Of a stretch of DNA of 55,009 nt, positions 37,631 through 45,839 are shown one piece after another (the first letter of the stretch is position 1; the number at the start of each line of letters is the position of its first letter). Location of the stretch: contig CACMDB010000007.1 of assembly GCA_902612325.1 (NCBI GenBank), forward strand, positions 1 through 55,009, written 5' to 3'. A model generated the notes under the pieces. That model saw only the letters and a program-made list of their open reading frames with translations, was not told the origin of the DNA and ran no database searches. Position numbers and translations under genes: made by a program. This DNA comes from an uncultured Pelagibacteraceae bacterium. Lineage in GTDB: Bacteria; Pseudomonadota; Alphaproteobacteria; Pelagibacterales; Pelagibacteraceae.

Positions 37631-40096
37631 ATGAGTGATCATGATGATGATAAAAAAAATATAAATCAAGATTCAACTAGTGATGAGTCTGATAATAAAT
37701 CTTTGGTTGAGGAAAATAATCAACCTGAGAGTGTAGAATCTTCTAATGAGGGGTCATTGAATGAAAATAATGATCAAAATAATGATCAGCCACAAATTTT
37801 TGATACTGCTAACGAAAAAAAAGATGAAAATCAGGATCCAATAACTCAAAACAATGAATCAAACATCCAGGACGCTAATGAAGCGCAAAACTCTGATGTC
37901 TCAAGTGAAAAAAAAGACGAAGATACTGGTTCTGGACATCAAGTTATACATAAAAAAGATGGTCGACTACATATTTATGTTCGTCAAGACAAATATAAAG
38001 GTGAATTAAAATCAAAAAATTGGGTTGGTAGACTTTATATAGATGGAAAACAAAAAATTTCTTCTTCTGGAACAACTAATTTAGATGAAGCAATCCCAAT
38101 TTTAGAAAAATGGTTTGATGATATTCAAGAAGAGAGCGAAAGATTAAAAAATCAAGTTAACAATGAAGAAGTTGGTGAAAATATAAATTCTCCTGAAGAA
38201 AATATTTCCTCTAATGAAGATAAACAAATATCTCAAGATGCTTTAAGAGAAGTAGAAAAAGTTCAAACACCAATTGATAATACTGAAACCCAGACACAAG
38301 ATCAATCAAGTCCGGTTATCAGTAATGAAAATACTGAAATAAGTAAGCAAGAGCAACTAAAGGGTAAAATCTCAAATATTTTTGGAAAACTAAAAGATAT
38401 TAATTTAAAGAAATTATCTTTTGGAAATAAAACTGACAAACCTTCTTTTAACAAGTCACAAGCTGGAAGTTTAAAATCAAAGTTTGATAGTTTTTTTAAA
38501 TCTAGATTAGGCAAATCAACCGTTCAAGGTGAAGAGATATTAGGAATAGAACTTGCTAATAAAGAAATTAGATTAGTCCAAGTATCAAGCAATAAAGCTA
38601 ATCAGTGGGTATTAGATAAGCTTTACATTCATCCCGTTGAGATAAGTGATGATACTACTCCTATAGAGAATGCTGATAAATTTTCAGAGGAACTAAAATT
38701 AGCTATACAAAAATATAAATTATCATCACCAAATGTAGCGATATCTATTCCTGTCACTAGCGCAATCATCAGAGTTGTGACAGCGCCTTTAATGAATGAT
38801 GAAGAGTTAGGTAAGGCAATAGAAACAAACTCATTATGGGAAAATTTAGTTCAGTTGACAGATAATTTAGAGGATTACTCCATTTTTCATCAAGTTATTA
38901 ACAGGAATCAAAAAGATAATACGATGGATATTTTATTCGTTGCTTCAAAATTAACGGACATCAATAGTTATACTTCAATTATAAAAAATGCTGGGTTAAA
39001 CCCAGTAATTATTGATGTAAAATGTTTTGCTTTAAAGTCAGCTGTAGATCAATCCAATCAATTAACTAATAGGCCAGAAGATGCCAATTTAACTGCTGTT
39101 TTAGAGTTTGGTTTGGACGAAAATTATTTAATGATCCTTTACGATAATAATCCGATTATAACGGATATTTTTATAAGAGGACAAGATAGAAAAATTTTGC
39201 AAGAGTCACAGGATGCTGAGGAAAAAGAAGGATTGGTTAGAAGATATGTAACTCAAGTTAAACAAGCAATCCAAGATTTTGAAACTAAATACGAAAAAAG
39301 AATTAGAAATATAAAAGTTGTATCCGACATTGAAAGTGTAGAGGAATATTTAGCGAGTTTTAGAAAAAGTTTAATGAATGTTGGATTTAATACTTTTGAT
39401 CCAACTGAAGGTTTGCAAATTCCAAGTCAAAATAAACAAGTTTTAGAGAATAAAGTTAATAAATCATACCTATCTACCTCTATCGGTTTAGCATTTAGAA
39501 AACTTGATGTTTTTGGCTATTATAAATTTGTTACTGCTGTAAAAAATATCAATTTGCTACCTGACCGATCAAGCGTAATGAAACAAAAAAAGATGAAAGC
39601 AATTTCAGGTTTTGCCTTTAAAGGGGTTACAGCTGTGGTTGCTGCAGTATACTTATTATTATTTGGCTTATCTTTTTGGAACATTTTTTCTTACAACTCT
39701 AAGCTAAAAGAATATGACGCGGTCTTAGCAAAACATTCTAAATTAGTAGCACAAAAAAAAATAGTTGCTAAAGAACTTGGTATTATCAATACATCTTTGA
39801 AATTAAGTCAATCACTCTCATCTAACAAAGAATTAACTTACAGAATTTTAGCTCAAGTGGCCTCAAGTGTTCCCAACAGAGTAAGATTTGACCGAGTAGA
39901 ATTTAACGGATCAAGAAAATTAACTATTCAAGGTGTAGCAGCAAGTGATCAGGATATATTAAAATTTATCGATAATTTAGGTAAACAAAAATTAGTTGAA
40001 CAAGCATCGTTGTCTTCTATGCGACTACCTCAGGGTCAAGCCGGAAGTGCAACAATGAAAGGTTTTAGAGTATTTGTAAAAATTAAAAGAGGTTAG
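37631..40096 (+). CDS. PilM-PilN fusion with acidic, AP2-like N-terminal extension
   Basis: In an 821-residue protein, residues 1-100 are acidic and disordered (Asp/Glu/Asn/Gln-rich). Residues about 103-165 form a compact basic beta-beta-beta-helix-like segment (RLHIYVRQDKYKG, NWVGRLYIDGKQK, LDEAIPILEKWFDD) resembling AP2-like DNA-binding folds. A second disordered stretch follows to about 295. Residues about 300-630 are the actin-like PilM domain (EEILGIELANKEIRLVQV). NINLLP (639-644) is the conserved PilN tail that binds PilM, followed by a membrane helix (about 660-685) and the periplasmic PilN domain. It forms the inner-membrane platform with PilO and PilP. Normally PilM and PilN are separate proteins. 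A ribosome site AAAGGA precedes the ATG. Confidence 0.88.
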   Translation: MSDHDDDKKNINQDSTSDESDNKSLVEENNQPESVESSNEGSLNENNDQNNDQPQIFDTANEKKDENQDPITQNNESNIQDANEAQNSDVSSEKKDEDTGSGHQVIHKKDGRLHIYVRQDKYKGELKSKNWVGRLYIDGKQKISSSGTTNLDEAIPILEKWFDDIQEESERLKNQVNNEEVGENINSPEENISSNEDKQISQDALREVEKVQTPIDNTETQTQDQSSPVISNENTEISKQEQLKGKISNIFGKLKDINLKKLSFGNKTDKPSFNKSQAGSLKSKFDSFFKSRLGKSTVQGEEILGIELANKEIRLVQVSSNKANQWVLDKLYIHPVEISDDTTPIENADKFSEELKLAIQKYKLSSPNVAISIPVTSAIIRVVTAPLMNDEELGKAIETNSLWENLVQLTDNLEDYSIFHQVINRNQKDNTMDILFVASKLTDINSYTSIIKNAGLNPVIIDVKCFALKSAVDQSNQLTNRPEDANLTAVLEFGLDENYLMILYDNNPIITDIFIRGQDRKILQESQDAEEKEGLVRRYVTQVKQAIQDFETKYEKRIRNIKVVSDIESVEEYLASFRKSLMNVGFNTFDPTEGLQIPSQNKQVLENKVNKSYLSTSIGLAFRKLDVFGYYKFVTAVKNINLLPDRSSVMKQKKMKAISGFAFKGVTAVVAAVYLLLFGLSFWNIFSYNSKLKEYDAVLAKHSKLVAQKKIVAKELGIINTSLKLSQSLSSNKELTYRILAQVASSVPNRVRFDRVEFNGSRKLTIQGVAASDQDILKFIDNLGKQKLVEQASLSSMRLPQGQAGSATMKGFRVFVKIKRG

Positions 40097-40098
40097 CT

Positions 40099-40788
40099 AT
40101 GGCGTTAGATATGAATATAGATTTAAAAAATATAAACTTGTCTGATTTAAAAGACAAGATTTTAAAGTTAGCTGACAAAAAAACACTGATCAAAATTGGT
40201 ATTATCTTTGGTGCAATTGTTTTTTTCTTGATTATCTATTACGCAATCTTAAGCCCAATGGTGGAAACTAGAAAAGTTAAACTAGATGACATGAATTTAA
40301 AAAAAGAAGAAACAGTAAAATTCACAAATGATATAAGTTCAATGAAAAGAAAGATTAAAAAACTTAAACCAGATTATGAAAAATATTCGAGCCTTTTCCA
40401 CTCAAAAGCTGAAGTAGAAGGCCTTTACCAGACACTAAGCATCTTTGCAGGACAAAATGACTTGGTGATTTCAAAAATTGAAAAAAAACAAATTAAACAA
40501 GTTCTAAAATCAACTGCTTTGGCAAAAGCAGATGGGAAAACAACAGGACAAACGAGTCAGCCTGAGGCAAAAGATATCAAGAATATTGCTTATTATCTTA
40601 TTCCCGTTGACTTTGAAATAGATGGCAATTTTATTGGTTATATTAAATTTAAAAGAGCACTATCTCTTTCTAATAAGATGTTAAACTTTGACAAAGAGTC
40701 TATTCAGGTGGTACAAGGAGATTCAACTGGAGCGATAAAAGTTAGAGGAACATTAACAATTGTAGGATTACCAGATGAATTTTTTTAA
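40099..40788 (+). CDS. pilO: Type IV pilus alignment protein PilO
   Basis: A 229-residue bitopic inner-membrane protein: cytoplasmic N-terminus, membrane helix (about 32-52), coiled coil (about 60-105) and a periplasmic ferredoxin-like domain. PilO dimerises with PilN and links the platform to PilP and the secretin. Identification rests on topology, size and order: it starts 2 bases after pilMN and overlaps pilP by 14 bp. Sequence is diverged, with a Lys/Thr/Gln-rich insert near residues 135-160. Confidence 0.85.
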   Translation: MALDMNIDLKNINLSDLKDKILKLADKKTLIKIGIIFGAIVFFLIIYYAILSPMVETRKVKLDDMNLKKEETVKFTNDISSMKRKIKKLKPDYEKYSSLFHSKAEVEGLYQTLSIFAGQNDLVISKIEKKQIKQVLKSTALAKADGKTTGQTSQPEAKDIKNIAYYLIPVDFEIDGNFIGYIKFKRALSLSNKMLNFDKESIQVVQGDSTGAIKVRGTLTIVGLPDEFF

Positions 40789-41281
40789 AATAATATTTAT
40801 TTCCCTACTCTTTATATGTACCGCTTTTGCATCAATGGCTGATAGTCATGATAATGAGCAAAATATAATTGAAAAAGCAAAAGAGATAAATCAAAAAGTT
40901 AAAGAAAAGCAAGCAAATACTCAAGCGAATATTGGTTCCGAAATAGATAATGCGGAACCACTTCCATTAAACGATCCTTTTGTAGGGGACAGTTCTCTAT
41001 CAGGAGGTAGCACCATGTTAACGAGTGATCCAAAAGAGGCACAAAATGAAATGAGTTTATATAAGTTTAAGTTAGTTGGAGTAATGTCCACTGCAAAAGA
41101 TCAAGGATTTGTCTCTTTAATTAATGCTGGTGGAGACGTTATCACTATAAGAATGTTTGAGGAATTAAGTCCAGGAGTTAAATTAATTGCAGTGAATAAT
41201 AAAGAAGCAGTGTTTGAGAAAAATAGCGAGTCTTTATTAGTAATCAATTTTAAAAATCAAATTTCGGAAAGAAGCTTTTAA
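40775..41281 (+). CDS. pilP: Type IV pilus alignment protein PilP
   Basis: A 168-residue periplasmic protein with a signal peptide (about 1-22), a flexible, Gln/Asn-rich linker carrying PLNDPFVG, and a C-terminal beta-domain (YKFKLVGVMSTAKDQGFVSL onward) as in PilP. PilP bridges PilN/PilO and the secretin. A Cys is present in the signal region (FICTAF), but the position before it is Ile, so it is not a clear lipobox. It overlaps pilO by 14 bp and ends 3 bases before pilQ. Confidence 0.85.
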   Translation: MNFFKIIFISLLFICTAFASMADSHDNEQNIIEKAKEINQKVKEKQANTQANIGSEIDNAEPLPLNDPFVGDSSLSGGSTMLTSDPKEAQNEMSLYKFKLVGVMSTAKDQGFVSLINAGGDVITIRMFEELSPGVKLIAVNNKEAVFEKNSESLLVINFKNQISERSF

Positions 41282-41284
41282 TTT

Positions 41285-42835
41285 ATGAAATTCAAAAATA
41301 AAATATCATTAATTTTAATTCCTTTTTTATTTTTAATGTTGACTGGCTGTGCTGAAAAAATGGCCAAGAAGACTTTTAAACATAATACTCCACTTATTAA
41401 AACAGATGTTAAGCAACTTGGGAAAAAAGAGTTAGAAAAAAGTGCTGAAATGGGACCGATTCCAATTGAAGGAGATGTTGTAAAACTTAAAAAAAGAAAA
41501 CAACTATCATCTGTTAAAGAAAGAAACTATCTATTAATTTCTGAGGAATTTGAAAATTTAAAACAAAATGTTTCATTTAAATTTCAAAATTTAGATTATA
41601 AAGAAGCAATGGCTTTAATGGCCGAGGTAGGTAAAATAAATATTTTAGTTGGTGAGGAAGTTGCCGGTGCAATAACTGCTGAACTAGATAATGTTCCTTG
41701 GGATAAAGCATTTAATGCATTATTAGATTTAAAAAGCTATGCAGCAGACATCGATGTCGCCAGTAATATAATTAGAGTATCAACTCCATCAAATTTAACT
41801 TCTCAAGAAAGTTATAAATCAGCTAGAGCTTCAGCTGTAAAAAAGAAAGTAGAGCTAGAGGACTCTGTAGAGCCAATAATTTCAGAAATTTTTAGATTGT
41901 ATTACATTTCACCTGCAGAAGCTAAAGCTACAATCACAGAACTTTTTACTACAGTAGGAACTGGTTCAAGTTTTATGCCAATACAAGTCACCGAAGAAAA
42001 AACTACAAGATCAATAATAGTTAGAGGAAAAGAAAAAGACTTAGACATTGTTGACAAAGTAATAAGAGAAATTGATAAAAGAACTAAGCAAGTCTTGATC
42101 GAAGCTTTTATTGTAGAAGCAACATCAACTTTTGAGCAAGCATTAGGAAAAAAAATGGGTGCTGCATACACAAGAAATAGAGAGAGAATTGGTGGTACAA
42201 TAGGTGGAAGTTCAGTCGGGGCAGCTGACGGCTCTGGAGCTGCATTGTCAGAAAGTACTGCTGCTTTTACCAACGCAGCTGGTGGAGATAATCTTTTTAG
42301 TTTCGGAACTGCTGGTGCAACGAGCGGTATAGGTATTTTGAGAAAAACTGGCTCAGCAGTGTTAAAATTAGAGTTAGATGCCTTGGAAACTCAAGGACTA
42401 GGAAAAACTGTTTCCAATCCTAAATTATTTACTTTAGACAATCAGACAGCAAGCATTAAACAAGGTGAACAAATACCTGTCTCTGGAGGTGACGGAGCAG
42501 ATACGTTTGCTGATGCCGCTTTAAAACTTACGGTAACACCTAACATTATCGGTGATGGAAATGTAATGTTAACAATTGTGGTTAACAACGATACTCCTAA
42601 TAGGTCTACACCAGGTACACCTGGAATAAATACAATGGAAATAAACACTAAATTATTAGTAGCAGATGGAGATATTGTAGTAATTGGTGGTATTAAGAAA
42701 AATAATGTGGCTAGTAGTAAACGGGGTGTTCCAGGTGCGAGTAAAGTGCCTGTGGTTGGAAATTTATTAAAAGGCACTTCAAAAGCTGATACAATGAATG
42801 AGCTATTAGTATTTATAGCTCCAAGGATTTTGTAA
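41285..42835 (+). CDS. pilQ: Outer-membrane secretin PilQ, predicted lipoprotein (MshL-like)
   Basis: The pore through which pili cross the outer membrane. The 516-residue product has a lipoprotein signal with lipobox LTGC (Cys22), an N-terminal STN-type domain (about 95-165, SFKFQNLDYKEAMALMAEVG), one N1-like secretin repeat, then the secretin core with VLIEAFIVEATSTFEQALG, a Gly/Ala/Ser-rich gate region, SNPKLFTLDNQTASIKQGEQ and a C-terminal LLVFIAPRIL. AMIN domains found in many PilQ proteins are missing and the protein is short. A lipidated, short secretin resembles MshL, but its neighbours are PilMNOP. The stop overlaps pilB (TAATG). Confidence 0.9.
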   Translation: MKFKNKISLILIPFLFLMLTGCAEKMAKKTFKHNTPLIKTDVKQLGKKELEKSAEMGPIPIEGDVVKLKKRKQLSSVKERNYLLISEEFENLKQNVSFKFQNLDYKEAMALMAEVGKINILVGEEVAGAITAELDNVPWDKAFNALLDLKSYAADIDVASNIIRVSTPSNLTSQESYKSARASAVKKKVELEDSVEPIISEIFRLYYISPAEAKATITELFTTVGTGSSFMPIQVTEEKTTRSIIVRGKEKDLDIVDKVIREIDKRTKQVLIEAFIVEATSTFEQALGKKMGAAYTRNRERIGGTIGGSSVGAADGSGAALSESTAAFTNAAGGDNLFSFGTAGATSGIGILRKTGSAVLKLELDALETQGLGKTVSNPKLFTLDNQTASIKQGEQIPVSGGDGADTFADAALKLTVTPNIIGDGNVMLTIVVNNDTPNRSTPGTPGINTMEINTKLLVADGDIVVIGGIKKNNVASSKRGVPGASKVPVVGNLLKGTSKADTMNELLVFIAPRIL

Positions 42836-44586
42836 TGTTAAAAATTAGTAGAGAAAGTGAAATTAATTTAGTTAACGTTTTAATTGATAACGATATTATT
42901 TCTGGAAAAGATTTAATTAATATCAAAAAAATAAGCACTGAAAGCAATAAATCTCAAATTGATGCAATTTTTGAATTAAAGCTAACTGATGAAAAGAAAA
43001 TAATCGATTTATTAATAAAGGAACAAAATTTAGAGACCATTGATTTAAAAAAAGTTGATATTACAGATGAAGTAAAAACAGTATTACCATCCAATTATAT
43101 AAAAGTAAATTTTGTAGCGCCATTCAAAATCGATGGAAAAACTTTACATATAGCAATTTCGGATAGTTCAAAACTTGGATTAATGAGAAATTTAAAAGCT
43201 ATAACAAAAAAAAATATTGAACTCCATGCTGCTAAAGTTTCTGATATCTCAGAGTTTATAGAGAGATTAGCAAGTGAAACGGATGAGGTGACAATTGCAT
43301 CAATACGAGACGAAAATAGAAAAAAAATAAAAACTTTTGAGTCTGATTTAGGAGAAGCGGGTGAAGTCTTGGAAAAAGCACCTGAAGAAGATATTGAAGC
43401 TATAGAGAATGAATCTGAGGTAATAAAATTTAGTACTGCAGTAGTAGCTGAAGCAATTAAAATGGGAGTGAGTGATATTCATATTGAGCCTTATAGATTT
43501 ACTTCTAGAGTTAGATATCGATTAGATGGAATGTTGCAAGAACAAGAGCAATACAAACAATTCCTTCATGATAATTATGGTGCGGTAGTTACTCGATTTA
43601 AAATTATGGGTAAATTAGATATTGCTGAAAGAAGACTGCCACAAGATGGAGCAATAAATTTTAAAATAGAAAATAAAGTAGTCGATCTTCGTTTATCGAT
43701 ATTACCAACTGCAAACAACGAGAGAATTGTAATGCGTATTCTTAACAAAGATGCGGGTGATATAAAATTAGAACAATTGAATTTTGAAGAACAAGATTTA
43801 AAAAATTTGAGAAAAGCAATTCATAGTACTCAGGGATTAATATTAGTCACCGGCCCAACAGGTTCTGGTAAATCAACAACTTTGTATAGTATTTTAAAAG
43901 AGGTGAGCAAACCTCATTTAAATATTTTAACTGCCGAGGATCCTGTTGAATATGAATTAGATGGAGTTGGACAAGTTCAAATCAAAGACCATATTGGCCT
44001 AACTTTTGCATCAGCATTAAGATCTTTTCTAAGGCAAGACCCAGAAATTATTCTTGTTGGAGAGATGCGAGATAAAGAGACTGTTGATATTGGATTAAAA
44101 GCAGCATTAACGGGTCACTTGGTATTTAGTACACTTCACACTAATGATGCGCCAAGTACAATTACTAGATTACAAAATATGGGCACACCCGATTATTTAA
44201 TCAGTGCTGCAACGCAATTAGTTGTTGCGCAAAGATTGGCAAGAAAAAATTGTAAAGACTGTAAAGTGCCTGATGATGATGTAAATCCAAAAGTTCTACA
44301 AGATTTAGGATTTAGTGCCGAACAAGCATCAAGGGTTAAAGCTATTAAAGGCAAAGGCTGTGCAAAATGTAATGATACTGGTTATAAAGGTAGACAAGGT
44401 ATTTATGAAATTTTAGTGGTATCAAAACCAATTAAAGAAGCAATCTTACGTCAAGCAACTACTCCTGAATTAAGAGAAATTGGAATTAAAGAGGGCTTTC
44501 AAACCATGAAAGATATGGGGCGAAGACTAATTGCATCTGGAGAGCTTAATTTTAGAGAGTACGAAAGAGTTCTTTCAGGCGAGTAA
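42835..44586 (+). CDS. pilB: Type IV pilus extension ATPase PilB
   Basis: The hexameric motor that powers pilus polymerisation. The 583-residue product has an N-terminal MshEN-like domain (about 10-150), which in some relatives binds c-di-GMP, then the ATPase core with VSDIHIEPYRFTSRVRYRLDG, Walker A GPTGSGKSTT (about 342-351), Asp box, Walker B and His box, and four zinc cysteines in CKDCK and GCAKCNDTGYKGRQGIYE. All catalytic elements are intact. It sits between pilQ and pilC with 1-base overlap and 2-base gap. Confidence 0.95.
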   Translation: MLKISRESEINLVNVLIDNDIISGKDLINIKKISTESNKSQIDAIFELKLTDEKKIIDLLIKEQNLETIDLKKVDITDEVKTVLPSNYIKVNFVAPFKIDGKTLHIAISDSSKLGLMRNLKAITKKNIELHAAKVSDISEFIERLASETDEVTIASIRDENRKKIKTFESDLGEAGEVLEKAPEEDIEAIENESEVIKFSTAVVAEAIKMGVSDIHIEPYRFTSRVRYRLDGMLQEQEQYKQFLHDNYGAVVTRFKIMGKLDIAERRLPQDGAINFKIENKVVDLRLSILPTANNERIVMRILNKDAGDIKLEQLNFEEQDLKNLRKAIHSTQGLILVTGPTGSGKSTTLYSILKEVSKPHLNILTAEDPVEYELDGVGQVQIKDHIGLTFASALRSFLRQDPEIILVGEMRDKETVDIGLKAALTGHLVFSTLHTNDAPSTITRLQNMGTPDYLISAATQLVVAQRLARKNCKDCKVPDDDVNPKVLQDLGFSAEQASRVKAIKGKGCAKCNDTGYKGRQGIYEILVVSKPIKEAILRQATTPELREIGIKEGFQTMKDMGRRLIASGELNFREYERVLSGE

Positions 44587-44588
44587 AA

Positions 44589-45821
44589 ATGGAAGCTTTT
44601 ACTTACAAAGGAATTTCTGACGGAAAATACGTCGAGGGTGATATAGAAGCTATAAACCTTGATGAAGCCTCACACCTCTTAAAAGAGAAGAAAATAATAA
44701 TCACAAATATTATTAAGTCTAAAAAGAAGGCAGGTGAAAAGAAGAAAAAAAGTGGATCCTCACTTTTTGGTAAAAGCAAAAAAGTAAAAGTAGAGGATAT
44801 TCTTATATTTTCAAAGCAATTTGCAACTATGGTAAAAGCAGGTTTGCCAATCTTGCAAGTTTTAGCAATGCTTAGAGATCAAATGGAGAGCCAGGGGATT
44901 AAGGATATAATTGAGGATATAAGAAAGAGTTTAGAGGGTGGAGTAAATTTATCAAAATGTTTTGAAAAATATCCTCAACATTTTGACAATGTGTATGTCA
45001 ACTTAATCAAGGCAGGAGAAGCTAGTGGTAAATTAGATGTATTCTTACTTAAAATAGTAGACTCGCTTGAAAAAAAAGAAAAAATTAAGAAGAAAATTAA
45101 ATCTGCATTAATGTACCCAGCAATAATGTTTACAGTAGCAATAACTGTTAGTGCGTTTATGCTTGTTAAAGTAGTACCTGTATTTGCTAAAATGTATGAT
45201 GGTATGGGTTTAGAGTTGCCAGCAGCTACAGCAACCATCATGGCTATGAGTGATTTTTTAAGAGGAACAGGTGGAAAAATTATCCTTTTTGGAAGTATAA
45301 TAGGTTTTTTTGGATTTAGGTTTATTACAAAAAGAAACGCTGCAATTCGTTTAAAATGGCATAAACAAGTTTTAAAACTACCATTGTTTGGGGATATGAT
45401 TTTAAAATCTATGTTAGCTAGAATTTCATTGATTATGGGAAATTTAAGTGCAGCGGGTGTGAACTTATTAGAGAGCTTGGAGATTGCAAAATCTGTCAGT
45501 AACAATGATGTTATTACGGATGCTCTAGAGAATGTTAAAAAAGGAGTTTTTTCGGGAGACACATTAACAAAACTTTTTTTAAAAGAGCCATTGTTCCCCC
45601 CAACATTTAGCCAATTAATCTCTGTAGGAGAACAAACCGGTCAATTAGATGAAATGTTTAATTCAGTAGCTACTTATTATGAGGAAGAATTCGATACTAC
45701 AGTTGATAATATGTCTAGTCTAATAGAGCCGATCATGATTGTTTTTATGGGTGTGATGATTGGTGGACTAATGATTGCAATGTACTCACCAATATTTAAC
45801 GTTGGTGCTTTAATTAATTAA
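44589..45821 (+). CDS. pilC: Type IV pilus inner-membrane platform protein PilC
   Basis: Anchors the motors and passes pilin subunits into the growing fibre. The 410-residue product has two T2SSF domains (about 72-195 and 275-400) with FSKQFATMVKAGLPILQVL, GEASGKLD, SVGEQTGQLDEMF and a C-terminal membrane helix ending MIAMYSPIFNVGALIN. A Lys-rich linker with KKKAGEKKKKSGSSLFGK precedes the first domain. It ends the pilMN-O-P-Q-B-C operon and is tail-to-tail with the minus-strand surface-protein gene. Confidence 0.95.
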   Translation: MEAFTYKGISDGKYVEGDIEAINLDEASHLLKEKKIIITNIIKSKKKAGEKKKKSGSSLFGKSKKVKVEDILIFSKQFATMVKAGLPILQVLAMLRDQMESQGIKDIIEDIRKSLEGGVNLSKCFEKYPQHFDNVYVNLIKAGEASGKLDVFLLKIVDSLEKKEKIKKKIKSALMYPAIMFTVAITVSAFMLVKVVPVFAKMYDGMGLELPAATATIMAMSDFLRGTGGKIILFGSIIGFFGFRFITKRNAAIRLKWHKQVLKLPLFGDMILKSMLARISLIMGNLSAAGVNLLESLEIAKSVSNNDVITDALENVKKGVFSGDTLTKLFLKEPLFPPTFSQLISVGEQTGQLDEMFNSVATYYEEEFDTTVDNMSSLIEPIMIVFMGVMIGGLMIAMYSPIFNVGALIN

Positions 45822-45839
45822 ATTGATTATCGTTATATT

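Noticed and set aside
37931..38150. Phage integrase-like AP2 domain as a sign of a mobile element
   Set aside because: The domain is in frame inside the PilMN protein. No recombinase catalytic domain, attachment repeats or tRNA target is nearby.
41902..42777. Open frames of 123 and 111 residues opposite pilQ
   Set aside because: They mirror the Gly/Ala/Ser-rich secretin gate and C-terminal core in reverse and have no start signals.
44975..45562. 195-residue open frame opposite pilC
   Set aside because: It lies wholly inside pilC on the other strand, has no ribosome site and no recognisable domain. It is a by-product of AT-rich coding sequence.
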